DNA from: Litorilinea aerophila
GTDB taxonomy: Bacteria > Chloroflexota > Anaerolineae > Caldilineales > Caldilineaceae
Assembly: GCF_006569185.2 (NCBI RefSeq)
Contig: NZ_VIGC02000006.1
Span: 1 to 64,000 of the forward strand
Direction: 5' to 3'
Length of the DNA: 64,000 nucleotides
Shown here: one piece after another, positions 1 to 8,565 of the stretch
Position numbering within the stretch: the first letter of the stretch is position 1
Layout: each line of letters opens with the position of its first letter
Notes under the pieces: generated by a model
Told to the model about the DNA's origin: nothing
Database searches by the model: none
What the model saw: the letters and a program-made list of their open reading frames with translations, nothing else
Program-made: the position numbers and the translations under genes

Positions 1-854
1 GGGGAGAAGGCGTCGTGGGTGTTGGCGACCGAGGCGTTGGCGGTGGCACCGGCGGTGACGGTGGCGGGGGAGCCGGAGATGACGGTGGTCCAGGCGGTGC
101 CGGCGTCGGTCTCGGTGATGGTGTAGGTGCCCACGGCGATGTTGTTCCAGGAGAGGATGCCGCCGTCGGGACCGATGGACTGGCAGTTGCCGTTGGGGTA
201 GGCGGGTCCGGTGATGCAGATTTCAAAGGACTGGGTGGCGTCCGGTGGGAAGCCGTTCCAGTCCACGGTCTTGGTCACCTGGAGGTTGCCCACGGGACAT
301 CGGGGCTTAATCCGAACGACCCCGCTGTCGCCGTTTCGTTCGGTGCTGCTGGGAACCCCGCTCAGGGTCTGAATCTGGGCGATGAGGTGCTGGATCACTT
401 GCTGGTTGGGCGTGACGGGAAAGGCGGCCTCGTATCCCTGCACATGGCCGCTATTGCCGTCAAAGCCTACCCCCACCCAGGCAAAATTGCCTGCCGTGTT
501 GCCGTCCACCACCACGTTCCCGACCGTTTCCAACGCCACCCAGGCGTCGTTCGGCTGGGCAAGGCCGGTCACACCCTCTGCCAGGAGGACCAACGCATAC
601 ATGGTCTGGTTGGCGCAGTTGTAGCGAAGGTACAGGTCGCCGGTGGTGCCCTGGCTGGCATCCCCGTTGGGGTACATGGCCGCGTACCGGTCAGTAGAGA
701 GGTTCCACTCGCCAATTTGGCCGTCTACGGTGGCGCTGCCGTAGGTAAGCTGAGGCATCTGGGCCAGGGCTGGCTGACCGGCAAGCCCGCCCAGAAGGAA
801 AGCCAGGCCCAGAAGCAGGGCAATGCCCGCCCGCCCGAGATGTCCAGGCCGCAT
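1..854 (-). CDS. Secreted SpaA/Cna-B-type surface protein, 3' end beyond left edge
   Basis: The frame opens at an ATG (852-854) behind GGAGG (ggaggacgtATG) and stays open to base 3, giving about 284 residues. Residues 1-32 form a signal peptide (RPGHLGRAG, then a Leu-rich core, then GQPALAQ). The next ~170 residues (LTYGSATVDGQIGEWNLS onward) resemble the extracytoplasmic carbohydrate-binding type domain that starts with a 'DGxxxEW' motif; that assignment is an inference. From about residue 205 a SpaA/Cna-B prealbumin-like domain begins (VTKTVDWNGFPPD...YTITETDAG...VANTHD), with the Lys, Glu and Asn expected for an intramolecular isopeptide bond. The same kind of domain is repeated in the giant protein at 21292-27891. 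The C-terminal end is not in the window. Confidence 0.85.
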   Translation of the reverse strand, partial: MRPGHLGRAGIALLLGLAFLLGGLAGQPALAQMPQLTYGSATVDGQIGEWNLSTDRYAAMYPNGDASQGTTGDLYLRYNCANQTMYALVLLAEGVTGLAQPNDAWVALETVGNVVVDGNTAGNFAWVGVGFDGNSGHVQGYEAAFPVTPNQQVIQHLIAQIQTLSGVPSSTERNGDSGVVRIKPRCPVGNLQVTKTVDWNGFPPDATQSFEICITGPAYPNGNCQSIGPDGGILSWNNIAVGTYTITETDAGTAWTTVISGSPATVTAGATANASVANTHDAFS

Positions 855-1322
855 ACGTCCTCCGATCGCCCTCGGCAGCCCCTCGCGCCCGTGGCGGATT
901 GCTGTGTACAGGATGAGATTCACAAGGACCTCCGTTTTTGCTTAAGAGCTAGTCCAGTATTATTCGTTGCGCGATATATGTACCGCGCCCCAAAGGAGAC
1001 AGGGCGTCTCCAGGGCGCAGTCCGAGCGTGTTGGCGCAGGTACCTGTTGTGAGATGGGGGCTACCCAGGTGACAAGGGGGCGATGTGTAGAAAGCGTTCC
1101 TGCCCGTTGCTTGTTGATAGGCCTGCTAAACTACGTGTCTGTCGTTTGAAACTACACGCAGTCTAGCAATATTGTATCCTGACTGTCAGCAGAGAGGGCT
1201 TGCAGTTTGCTGTCAATATTAAGCCGGAATCTGCCTGCTTCTGGCTAAAAATGAAACAGGTCGACGGTTTTTCTGCTGTTTATGCCCTCTAATGCTACAA
1301 AGAATGCGGGGTGTCAGGCCTA
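855..1322. other. Gene-free leader region upstream of the secreted protein
   Basis: This 468-base stretch lies between the start of the secreted SpaA-type gene and the stop of the enoyl-CoA hydratase gene, both on the minus strand. It is visibly more AT-rich than its flanks. I see a TTGACA on the minus strand (1216-1211) and a TACAAT (1176-1171), but they are not correctly spaced for a standard promoter. No RNA gene, repeat or hairpin with a T-run stands out. It presumably carries the promoter of the secreted protein. Confidence 0.5.
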
Positions 1323-2087
1323 TCACAGGCCGCGGAATTGGGGTGGGCGCCGTTCCCGGAAGGCTGCCAGCCCTTCCTGCAGATCTTGGGTGAAGGCGGT
1401 CAGGCCACTGGCCAGGGACTCCATCGCCTCGCTCCCCGAGTTGTCAATGAGCTGCTTGCTGGCCTGGACGGCGATGGGGGCGTTGGCCGCGATGGACCGG
1501 GCCAGTTCCAGGGTTCGGGCCAGAAGGCGGTCGGCGTCCACCACTTCGTTGACCAGGCCCCACTGGGCCGCCCGGGCCGCGTCGATGGGGTTGCCAGTCA
1601 AAACGAGTTCCTTGGCCCGTGCCGGGCCCACCAGGGCCGGCAGCCGTCGGGTTCCACCCCAGCCTGGAATGGTGCCCAGGCGAACTTCCGGAAAGGCGAG
1701 CTGGCAGTCGGCCGCTGCCAGACGGAGATCCGCGGCCAGGGCCAGCTCCAGGCCACCGCCGAAGGCGTAGCCGTGAAGGGCGGCCAGGACCGGCTGGGGG
1801 AGATCTGCCAGCCGGGCAAATACCCGGTGGCCCATCCGGGTCCATTCCCGCCACATCTGCAGGGGGCTCGCCTCGGCCCAGGCGTGGATGTCTGCGCCCA
1901 CGCAAAAGGCGCGCCCCTCGCCGGTGAGCACGGCCACCCGCACATCTGGATGCTGTTCCAGGCGGTCCGCCAGCTCGGCCAGTCGCTGCAGCATGGCCGG
2001 CGTCAATGCGTTGAGTTTCTCGGGGCGATTCAAGGTCAGGATGGCAACCGGGCCATCCACCACAAACTGGACCAAGTCCTGGGACAT
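1323..2087 (-). CDS. Enoyl-CoA hydratase/isomerase family protein
   Basis: A crotonase-fold enzyme that would hydrate an enoyl-CoA in the cytoplasm. The start MSQDLVQF gives 254 residues, the usual family length; an in-frame ATG at 2189 would add 34 residues unlike any crotonase. The family signature is complete: GEGRAFCVGADI (57-68) forms the CoA-binding and oxyanion loop, and GYAFGGGLELALAADLRLA carries Glu114. FPEVRLGTIPGWGGTRRL carries Glu134. These match the two catalytic acids of rat mitochondrial hydratase (Glu144 and Glu164), with the same 20-residue spacing, so hydratase activity is likely rather than a dead member. It is the last gene of a minus-strand row after a CoA-transferase, which could supply its CoA ester. 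Confidence 0.9.
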   Translation of the reverse strand: MSQDLVQFVVDGPVAILTLNRPEKLNALTPAMLQRLAELADRLEQHPDVRVAVLTGEGRAFCVGADIHAWAEASPLQMWREWTRMGHRVFARLADLPQPVLAALHGYAFGGGLELALAADLRLAAADCQLAFPEVRLGTIPGWGGTRRLPALVGPARAKELVLTGNPIDAARAAQWGLVNEVVDADRLLARTLELARSIAANAPIAVQASKQLIDNSGSEAMESLASGLTAFTQDLQEGLAAFRERRPPQFRGL

Positions 2088-2204
2088 AGAGGGCAACACT
2101 TCTGATTGACAGGTTGGTAGCCGGATAGACGGAGAGTTGACAAAAAACAGGCTCGGATGTCGCCCTTTGCTGTCATTCCATGGTATCACGGATCGGGCCG
2201 TAGT

Positions 2205-3731
2205 TCAATCGGCAAAAAGGGACGGCTCCATGGTCCGGACCTCGGCCGGGATCAGGGGGCGGAAGGCCATCTGGGCCAGGATGTCCCGCTCCACATCCAC
2301 CCCCGGCGCCACCTCCACCAGGGTCAGGCCTCCCTCGGTCAGGCGGAAGACGGCCCGTTCGGTGACGTACAGGACCGGCTGCCCCACCTGTCTGGCGTAC
2401 TGGCCGCTGAAGGTCACCTGTTCCACCTCTGCCACAAATTTGGGCACCGACCCTTCCTGTCGAATGTGAAGACGGCCCTGGCCTACCTGACAAACGAGGC
2501 CCCGGGCCGTGAAGGTTCCGCAGAAGACCACCTTTTTGGCGTTCTGGGAGATGTTGATGAAGCCGCCACATCCCATGAGCCGGTCGCCCACCTTGCTGGC
2601 GTTGACATTGCCGTGGCGATCCACCTGGGCCATGCCCAGGAAGGCGATGTCGATGCCGCCGCCGTCGTAGAAATTGAACTGGCTGTCCTCTTCCACCATG
2701 GCCACCGGGTTGTAGGCCGCGCCGAAGATGACGCCCCGGGCAGGAAGCCCGCCGATCTGTCCCTGCTCCACGGTGATGTGGAACCGGTCGAAGGTGCCCT
2801 CCTCGGCCGCGACGGCAGCGATGCCATCGGGCATGCCCACCCCCACGTTGATTACCGCACCCGGGGTCAGCTCCCGGGCGGCCCGGCGGGCGATGACCTT
2901 GCGCTCGTCCAGGGGCAGGGGCGGCAGTTGCTGGAGGGGAACCCGCACCTGGCCGCTGAGGGCCGGGTCATAGAAGCCCGCCGAGGTCTGCATCTGTTGC
3001 GGGTCTACCACCAGGGCATCCACCAGAATGCCCGGCACCCGCACCTGCTTGGGGTCCAGGGTGCCGGGCTGGGCCAGGTATTTGACCTGGGCGATGACTC
3101 GTCCGCCACAGGCCCGGGCCGCCTGGGCAATGGAGATGCCCTCCAGCAGGGCCGCCTCCTCCTCGTAGGTGATGTTGCCGTGGGTGTCCCCGGTGGTCCC
3201 CCGGATCAGAGCCACGTCAATATGGAAGCGGGGAAAGAAGAGCCACTCTTCGCCGTCCAGCTCCACTACCCGCACCAGGTCTTCTGTGGTGATGGCGTTC
3301 ATCTTGCCCCCTCCCAGCCGGGGGTCGATGTAGGTGTGCAGGCCCACCTTGGTGAAGACGCCGGGCTTTCGGGCTGCTACCGCGCTGTACATCTGGGAGA
3401 GGACGCCCTGGGGAAAGTTGTAGCTCTCGATGCGGTTTTCAGCGATGAGGCGAGCCATCTTGGGCGCCATGCCCAGGTGGCCGGCGATGTCCCGCTTCAC
3501 CAGGCCGGGCGCGGTCAGCAGATCGGTGCCGATCTCCCGGCGGTCGCCCAGGCCGGTGGCGTGGATGAGGGTGAGCCCGCGCGGGGCCCCTTCCTCCTGG
3601 TAGCGCCGGGCCAGGGCTCGCAACAGGGTGGTGGGTTCGCCGATGCCGCCGCCGGAGCCCTGGATGGCCACATGCGCACCGTCGGGGATCAGCGCTGCTG
3701 CCTGCCGGGCAGTCATGACCTTGGTGCCCAT
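2205..3731 (-). CDS. Acyl-CoA:acetate/propionate CoA-transferase (two-domain, YdiF/PCT type)
   Basis: A fused alpha-beta family I CoA-transferase of 508 residues, which moves CoA between acetyl- or propionyl-CoA and a carboxylic acid. The ATG at 3731 is preferred over the in-frame TTG at 3737, because GGGAGG sits six bases before the ATG and would abut the TTG. The N-terminal half has the oxyanion/Gly-rich segment IQGSGGGIGEP (23-33). The C-terminal half has INVGVGMPDG (294-303) and the catalytic glutamate motif ITVEQGQIGG, Glu322. It starts 11 bases after the stop of the aminomutase-like gene, so the two are probably co-transcribed. The natural acid substrate cannot be told from the sequence. 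Confidence 0.9.
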   Translation of the reverse strand: MGTKVMTARQAAALIPDGAHVAIQGSGGGIGEPTTLLRALARRYQEEGAPRGLTLIHATGLGDRREIGTDLLTAPGLVKRDIAGHLGMAPKMARLIAENRIESYNFPQGVLSQMYSAVAARKPGVFTKVGLHTYIDPRLGGGKMNAITTEDLVRVVELDGEEWLFFPRFHIDVALIRGTTGDTHGNITYEEEAALLEGISIAQAARACGGRVIAQVKYLAQPGTLDPKQVRVPGILVDALVVDPQQMQTSAGFYDPALSGQVRVPLQQLPPLPLDERKVIARRAARELTPGAVINVGVGMPDGIAAVAAEEGTFDRFHITVEQGQIGGLPARGVIFGAAYNPVAMVEEDSQFNFYDGGGIDIAFLGMAQVDRHGNVNASKVGDRLMGCGGFINISQNAKKVVFCGTFTARGLVCQVGQGRLHIRQEGSVPKFVAEVEQVTFSGQYARQVGQPVLYVTERAVFRLTEGGLTLVEVAPGVDVERDILAQMAFRPLIPAEVRTMEPSLFAD

Positions 3732-3742
3732 GGACAACCTCC

Positions 3743-5056
3743 CTACGCCTCCGTGGCCACTTCCTGCAGCGCGGCTTCCGCGGCCTGCAGGGTCTGTTCC
3801 ACGTGGCTTTCCGTGTGCGCGGCGGAGACGTACCAGATGCCCCGGCCGATCAACCGCACCCCCCGGCGTAACATGGCCAGGACGAAGCGGCCGTACAGCT
3901 CCCGGTCACAGTGTTGCGCGTAGTCACGATAATCCCGGATGGCCGTCAACTCGGTAAACGACACGTGGAAGGCCGTGGGCAGGCCCTGGACGTGGAGGGG
4001 CAGGCCCAGGCGTTGGCCCAACTCCTGCAGGCCCTCCATCAGGGCCGTACCGATCCGCTCCATCTGTCGGTAGACCGCGCCGCCGTCCCGCTCCAGCTCA
4101 GCGATGGCTGCCACCGAGGCGGCCATGGAGATGACGTTGCTGTTGAAAGTGCCGGAGTGGTTCACATCCCGGGCAAAGCGTTCCATGTATTCCCTCTTGC
4201 CCACCAGTGCGGCATTGGCAAAGCCGCCGGCCATGGCCTTGGCAAAGGAGGCCAGGTCCGGCGTCACGCCGAAGCGCCCCTGCGCGCCCTGAAGGCCCAG
4301 GCGAAAGCCGGTGATGGTTTCGTCAAAGTAGAGGAGGGTGCCGTAGCGGTCACAGAGCTGCCGCAACCCCTCCAGATAGCCGGGCTCGGGTGGAATGGCG
4401 CCTGTGTTGCACATCATGGGCTCCAACATCACCGCGGCCAGCTCTTCGCCCATCTCCTGGAAGAGCGTTTCCACCAACGCCAGGTCATTCCAGGGGAGCA
4501 CCACAAAGTCGGCCAGGGCGCTCTCCACCTGGCCCGCGCTGCCCGCCACGGGCCGGGGGCGTTCCCGGGGGCCGGCCTGGTCCAGGGGGGGCGCCACGCT
4601 GATCAGGACGTTGTCGAACCAGCCGTGGTAGTGGCCCTCGAAGCGCAGGATCTTGGTGCGGCCTGTGACGGCCCGGGCCAGGCGCATGGCCGCCTGGACC
4701 ATCTCCGAGCCGCTGAGGCCGAAGCGGCAGAGTTCGGCCGCGGGCACCAGCTCCACCAGCTTTTCGGCCAGGATGAACTCCAGCTCGTGCTGGCCGGCGT
4801 AGAGCTGGCCCCGGCGCATGGCCGCGTTCACCGCGTCCAACACCGCCGGGTGGGAATGGCCCAGGATCAGGGGGCCCTGTCCCAACACGTAGTCGATGTA
4901 GGCGTTGCCGTCCACGTCGTAGATCAGGGCGCCTTCGGCCCGGTCGAAGAAGAGGGGAAAGGGCTGGGCCAGCAGGCGCACGTTGCTACTGACGCCGCCG
5001 GCCAGGGATTGCCTGGCCCGTTCAAAATAGCTGCGGGAGCGTTGCCATTGGGTCAT
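3743..5056 (-). CDS. Class III aminotransferase, glutamate-1-semialdehyde aminomutase-like
   Basis: A PLP-dependent fold-type I enzyme of 437 residues starting at MTQWQRSRSY, behind AGGAAG. The sequence RQSLAGGVSSNVR near the N-terminus is typical of glutamate-1-semialdehyde aminomutases. PLP-site elements are GSEMVQAAMRLARA (116-129), FDETITGFR with Asp245, and DLASFAKAMAGGF with the Schiff-base Lys273. Related proteins outside haem gene clusters often act as aminotransferases on other amino acids. Because this gene sits with a CoA-transferase, two M81 hydrolases and a crotonase rather than with hem genes, I infer a catabolic transaminase or aminomutase rather than HemL. It is followed after 11 bases by the CoA-transferase. 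Confidence 0.85.
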   Translation of the reverse strand: MTQWQRSRSYFERARQSLAGGVSSNVRLLAQPFPLFFDRAEGALIYDVDGNAYIDYVLGQGPLILGHSHPAVLDAVNAAMRRGQLYAGQHELEFILAEKLVELVPAAELCRFGLSGSEMVQAAMRLARAVTGRTKILRFEGHYHGWFDNVLISVAPPLDQAGPRERPRPVAGSAGQVESALADFVVLPWNDLALVETLFQEMGEELAAVMLEPMMCNTGAIPPEPGYLEGLRQLCDRYGTLLYFDETITGFRLGLQGAQGRFGVTPDLASFAKAMAGGFANAALVGKREYMERFARDVNHSGTFNSNVISMAASVAAIAELERDGGAVYRQMERIGTALMEGLQELGQRLGLPLHVQGLPTAFHVSFTELTAIRDYRDYAQHCDRELYGRFVLAMLRRGVRLIGRGIWYVSAAHTESHVEQTLQAAEAALQEVATEA

Positions 5057-5183
5057 GTCTCGTCTTCCTGTTCTGTTTACTATCTTTGCAGATCCGGCCA
5101 CGGATTTTACAGCCATCCATGGCGGGTAAAGGGGCGGCCATCTTCCGTAGGGGCGGGCCGCCATGTCCGCCCGCTGTCACAAT

Positions 5184-5219
5184 CGCGGTGGGGGCGAATC
5201 ATGATTCGCCCCCACCGCG
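5184..5219. repeat. Perfect 36-base palindrome inside a GTAGGGGCG-type element
   Basis: The two 18-base halves (cgcggtgggggcgaatca and its exact reverse complement) meet at 5201/5202 with no loop. Just left of it, 5142-5180 reads gtaggggcgggccgcc and has further self-complementary GC-rich stretches. It lies 19 bases after the stop of the first M81 gene and before the aminomutase gene. It could form a hairpin in either transcript and may stop or stabilise mRNA, but no T-run follows. Elements that begin GTAGGGGCG are common intergenic palindromes in Chloroflexota and cyanobacteria; other copies here are at 39996-40061 and 54998-55021. Confidence 0.9.
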
Positions 5220-5238
5220 GGGGGCCATTTCCGGGCCC

Positions 5239-6798
5239 TTAGCCGGGGACGTTGTTCCCTCCCGGCGGCGACCACGTCATCTCCAGATCTAGCGGGTAGA
5301 TGGGGCGGGGCAGATGCTGGAAGGGCAACCGGGCGTAGTTGACCGTGGAGAGGCCCGGCGTGTCCAGCTCGATGGTGGCGTCTACGATGGGGTCGAAGGA
5401 TGCCCGGTGTGCCTGGTTGGACTTGACCACCACGATCTTCTTCTCCTCGAAGACGATGCCCGCGCTCTTGAAGAAGTCCCGATCCTTGCCGGTGCGGTGC
5501 CTGCTGAAAATGACGTCCACCTTGTCGCCGATGCGCAACACCACCCGGGGCCCCACCTCCACATCCCGGAAGGACTCCCGGGCCACTTCCCGGCTCCAGC
5601 CGCCGTGGGTTGGCCCCACGATTTTGTAGCGGCCGTCGTCAATGGATTTCACGTATCCGGTCACCTGGAGGGGCTGGTAGAAGCGCTGGTCGATCTTCCC
5701 GCCCACCGGCAGGGTCAGGGTGGTGCCCACGCCCGCGGCCATCCCTATCTGGACCACTTCCGGGTCCCGGATGGTGAGCGCACAATCCCGCGCGCCCAGG
5801 CGCAGCAGGCTTTCCAGCACCGCAGGGCTGTCGGCCGGGCAGAGACTGCCGGGATCGTCCCCCAGGTCCACCAGGCAGATGAGGTTGCCGGGGTGGGCCA
5901 TGGCCCGGCGCACACCCTCATCGATGGACAGGATGGGGCGGACGGTGCGGATCTCCTCCCGGCGGGCCCACAGCTCGCCGGCCAGCTCCCGGGCCAACCG
6001 CTCGGCCAGCTCCGGGTCCCCGTCGGTGGTGGCGATGACGCTCATGCCGGTATAGGGCAGGTCGGAGTAGCCGTAGCCGCCCTGGATGGTGAGGTTGATC
6101 ACGCCGGGCGTGCGTTCCAGCTCCTCCCGCAGGCCGTTGAGCTGGTAGAGGGGCAGCCGGCGCTCTTCTTCCGGGTTGTGGGCCCAGGTGCTCTGGCCGA
6201 TGTTGGGGCCGATGATGGGCACGTGGATCAGCCGGGTCACCGGCTGGATTTCTCCCCGGATCATCCGCAGCAGGCATTCGCCCGCCTCCAGGCCCCGTTC
6301 ATAGGCGTCGATGTGGGGGTTGGTGTTCAGGGGAAAGGGCACCAGGTCGCGGCACTCCTGGGCCGTGTAGTTGCTGTGGAAGTCGTAGGTGCCCACCATG
6401 GGGACGCCCGGCCCGAGCAGGTGGCGGACTTCCCGGATCAGCGCGGCTTCAGCGTCGGTGTAGGGGGGCTCCACGGCCATGGCGCCATGCAACGCGAAGT
6501 AGACGCCGTCCACCGGGCCGGCCGCCCGCAGGCCCTCCAGGATGAGGGTCAGGTAGTGGCGGAAGACATCGGCTCCGATGAGGCCGCCCCGGTGCCCCTG
6601 GACCCAGTCCACCCGGGCGATGGGGACTAGTTCCACGCCGGGCTGTTGAACCGCCTCCACAAAGCCGCCGATGTAGCTGCGGGGATGGGCGTTGGCCAGG
6701 ATCTCTTCGCCCACCTCCAGGGGGGCGTCGGGGGTGTCGTTGCGTTCCAGGGCAAACGTGTTGGTCTCGTGGTACATGCCGACAATGGCGATGCGCAT
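5239..6798 (-). CDS. M81 family metallopeptidase/amidohydrolase (MlrC-like)
   Basis: A 519-residue member of the M81/MlrC family, named for microcystin degradation enzyme C; most members are zinc hydrolases of small amide compounds. The start has a perfect AGGAGG. It opens with MRIAIVGMYHETNTF (HETNTF is the family hallmark). Probable metal ligands are Asp139 and His141 (TYDFHSN) and His162 (NPHIDAYERG). The C-terminal half has LVDLGDDPGSLCPADS, a divergent form of the family's DxxDNPGGG segment, and ends in QHLPRPIYPLD. The next gene upstream (6907-8388) is a paralogue ending with the same HLPRPIYPLD motif, so the pair probably arose by duplication. The substrate is unknown; the dipeptide-like amides suggested by the family are an inference. 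Confidence 0.88.
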   Translation of the reverse strand: MRIAIVGMYHETNTFALERNDTPDAPLEVGEEILANAHPRSYIGGFVEAVQQPGVELVPIARVDWVQGHRGGLIGADVFRHYLTLILEGLRAAGPVDGVYFALHGAMAVEPPYTDAEAALIREVRHLLGPGVPMVGTYDFHSNYTAQECRDLVPFPLNTNPHIDAYERGLEAGECLLRMIRGEIQPVTRLIHVPIIGPNIGQSTWAHNPEEERRLPLYQLNGLREELERTPGVINLTIQGGYGYSDLPYTGMSVIATTDGDPELAERLARELAGELWARREEIRTVRPILSIDEGVRRAMAHPGNLICLVDLGDDPGSLCPADSPAVLESLLRLGARDCALTIRDPEVVQIGMAAGVGTTLTLPVGGKIDQRFYQPLQVTGYVKSIDDGRYKIVGPTHGGWSREVARESFRDVEVGPRVVLRIGDKVDVIFSRHRTGKDRDFFKSAGIVFEEKKIVVVKSNQAHRASFDPIVDATIELDTPGLSTVNYARLPFQHLPRPIYPLDLEMTWSPPGGNNVPG

Positions 6799-6847
6799 GG
6801 TTGTCCTCCTCGTACAGTTCGGATACAGCCCGGCGGCAATTTCACAG

Positions 6848-6898
6848 CCGAAATTGGGCGACGCTGCCTCTGGCGGAGGCTCTCCGCCAATTTCTGCC
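6848..6898. repeat. Hairpin between the two M81 genes, possible degenerate copy of the RNSG palindromic element
   Basis: An outer pair (gccgaaattgg at 6848-6858 against ccaatttctgc) encloses a perfect 8-base stem, tggcggag/ctccgcca, with a 3-base loop. The right side, aatttctgccaggatt, resembles the end of the family found at 8413, 19163 and 19758. The resemblance is short, so membership is tentative. It sits in the 108-base gap between two co-directional genes. Confidence 0.45.
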
Positions 6899-6906
6899 AG
6901 GATTGT

Positions 6907-8388
6907 CTATGGCTCCCAGGCGGGTAGCGGATCCAGGGGGTAGATGGGGCGGGGCAGGTGTTGCCACGGGAATTGCTCCAGGTGGGACATGGTCGGCCCG
7001 GGGGTGTCCACCCGGATGATCTCCGCGGTGATCTCCCGGTAGTACTGGAAATTGCTGGCCGTCTTGAGGACGGCCATTTTGGCGGCGGCCGGGTCGATGC
7101 CGAAGCGCCGGTAGACGATGGGGTGATTTCCGCCTACGCCCACATGCTCGCTCACCACCACCCGGATGGGACCAATTCGGAAGAGGACGGTGCGCCCCAT
7201 GTCGAAGGAGTCCCGGCCGATGACCGGGGCGTGGAGGGGACCGCTGGCGATTGCCTCCACCACCCCGGTCACCTGGAGGGGACGGCCAAAGTGGGGATCC
7301 AGCCGGCCGCCCAGCTCCAGGGTGACGGTGCTGCCCTCCCCGGCCTGGATCAACTGGGCCACCGCCACCGGGTCCACCATGGGCACCAGGGCCGGTGAAG
7401 TGATCTGTTGGGCCAGCATCTCCCGCAGGATGACGGTGCTGTCGCCCGGGGCGCCGCCGAAGACGCTGTCCCCGGTGTCCGAGAGGATGACCAGCCCCTG
7501 GGGCGCAGCCTCGGCCCGCCGCACGGCCTCGGCCGGCGAGATGCTCTCGTAGACCCAGAACGCCTCCCGCATTTCCCACGCCATCTGGGCCAGCTCATCG
7601 GCCAACGCCTGGGCCAGCCCCGGGTCGTTGTCGGTGACCACCACCGCAGTCCAGCCACCTTCGGGCACGTCCAGCCAGGGCTGCATGGGAAAGGGCGACG
7701 CCGAGAGCACCCCGGGCTGCGCTTCCATCTGGCGGGCCCGGTCGAACCATCGCTTCATGGGGCCGCGGCTGGTCAGGAACTGCTCCTGATGGGCCAGCAT
7801 GGGAATTTTCCGCCAGGCCAGGGTGGGGCGAACATCCCCCCGGACGGTGGCGAAAAGCAGCCTGCCGGCATGGTAGCCGGTGTCAAAAGGGTCGTGGGGC
7901 TGGGTGCGGTGGCCCACCAGCCCGTCCAGCGCGGCCACCATGCGGCGGGTGATGTTGGCGTGGTGGTCCAGGGGCGCGACGATGGGTACGCCTGGGCCGA
8001 GAACCTGCCGGGCCAGGGCCAGGAGCGCGCCTTCCACGTCCGGCTCGTCCTCGGCGGCCGCTGCGCCGTGGAGGCTGAAGAAGAACCCATCCAGGGGCAG
8101 GGAACGCCGCAGGCCCGCTTCCACCCGCTCCAGAAAGAAGGCCAGGGTCTCGGCAGTCAGGGGGCCGCTGGCGCCGGCCCAGGCGCTGATGATGGGCAGG
8201 GGCTCCAGGGGGACGGCCTCCGCTCGGGCGGCGGCCAGGAAGCCGCTGATGGCCCCCGGTCCATCCGCCCGCCTGGCCAGCACCTGATCCCCTTTGTATA
8301 GTCCGTATTGGCGGAAGGTGTCCAGGGTGGTGCGGACCGGGGTGAAGCTGCAGGTCTCCTGGCCGATTTCGGCGATGGCGATGCGCAT
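6907..8388 (-). CDS. M81 family metallopeptidase/amidohydrolase (MlrC-like), second copy
   Basis: A 493-residue M81 protein starting MRIAIAEIGQETCSF behind GAGGAG; the frame extends 48 bases further upstream, but only into the adjoining palindromic element. Probable metal site: LDHHANITRRM (Asp141, His143) and QPHDPFDTG (His165). The canonical SDTGDSVFGGAPGDST segment is intact here, unlike in its neighbour, so this copy is closer to the family consensus. The paralogues share HLPRPIYPLD at the C-terminus but only modest overall identity, which suggests different substrates. Its stop is 108 bases before the next M81 start. Function within the cluster, presumably opening an amide or lactam of a small molecule, is inferred. 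Confidence 0.88.
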   Translation of the reverse strand: MRIAIAEIGQETCSFTPVRTTLDTFRQYGLYKGDQVLARRADGPGAISGFLAAARAEAVPLEPLPIISAWAGASGPLTAETLAFFLERVEAGLRRSLPLDGFFFSLHGAAAAEDEPDVEGALLALARQVLGPGVPIVAPLDHHANITRRMVAALDGLVGHRTQPHDPFDTGYHAGRLLFATVRGDVRPTLAWRKIPMLAHQEQFLTSRGPMKRWFDRARQMEAQPGVLSASPFPMQPWLDVPEGGWTAVVVTDNDPGLAQALADELAQMAWEMREAFWVYESISPAEAVRRAEAAPQGLVILSDTGDSVFGGAPGDSTVILREMLAQQITSPALVPMVDPVAVAQLIQAGEGSTVTLELGGRLDPHFGRPLQVTGVVEAIASGPLHAPVIGRDSFDMGRTVLFRIGPIRVVVSEHVGVGGNHPIVYRRFGIDPAAAKMAVLKTASNFQYYREITAEIIRVDTPGPTMSHLEQFPWQHLPRPIYPLDPLPAWEP

Positions 8389-8412
8389 GGGCTCTCCTCG
8401 AAGCGTTGTGGC

Positions 8413-8528
8413 TCGTAAATCCCGGCAGAAATTCACCGATAGTTTCCACGATAGTTTCCACCAGCGGGAGTGCGCCCAGAGGGCACCCGGAATTTCTGCC
8501 GCGGTATTTACGCCAGAGTGTACCAGGC
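8413..8528. repeat. RNSG palindromic element, copy A
   Basis: Both ends of this ~115-base element carry inverted motifs: taaatcccggcagaaattc on the left and ggaatttctgccgcggtattta on the right, followed by cgccagagtgtaccagg. The middle holds a direct duplication of gatagtttccac. Read on the minus strand in one frame it is fully open and would encode a peptide with RNSGCPLGALPLVETI and EFLPGFT. It lies between the stop of the membrane protein gene (8566) and the M81 start (8388). Homologous copies are at 19163-19262 and 19758-19838, with a worn one at 21222-21294. Confidence 0.88.
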
Positions 8529-8565
8529 TGGGTTTCTGGCGCGTGTGGCGCGGGGCAGGCCCAAC

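Noticed and set aside
15-1052. Gly/Val-rich plus-strand frame at the left edge
   Set aside because: It is the antisense of the secreted SpaA-type protein, which has a signal peptide, a ribosome site and a recognised domain.
1171-1216. Promoter formed by TTGACA (1216-1211) and TACAAT (1176-1171) on the minus strand
   Set aside because: The spacing is 34 bases, twice the functional distance, and no alternative partner box fits either hexamer.
3743-5056. Annotation as HemL (haem biosynthesis)
   Set aside because: The catalytic residues would allow it, but neighbours are all catabolic and no hem gene is present, so only the family name is given.
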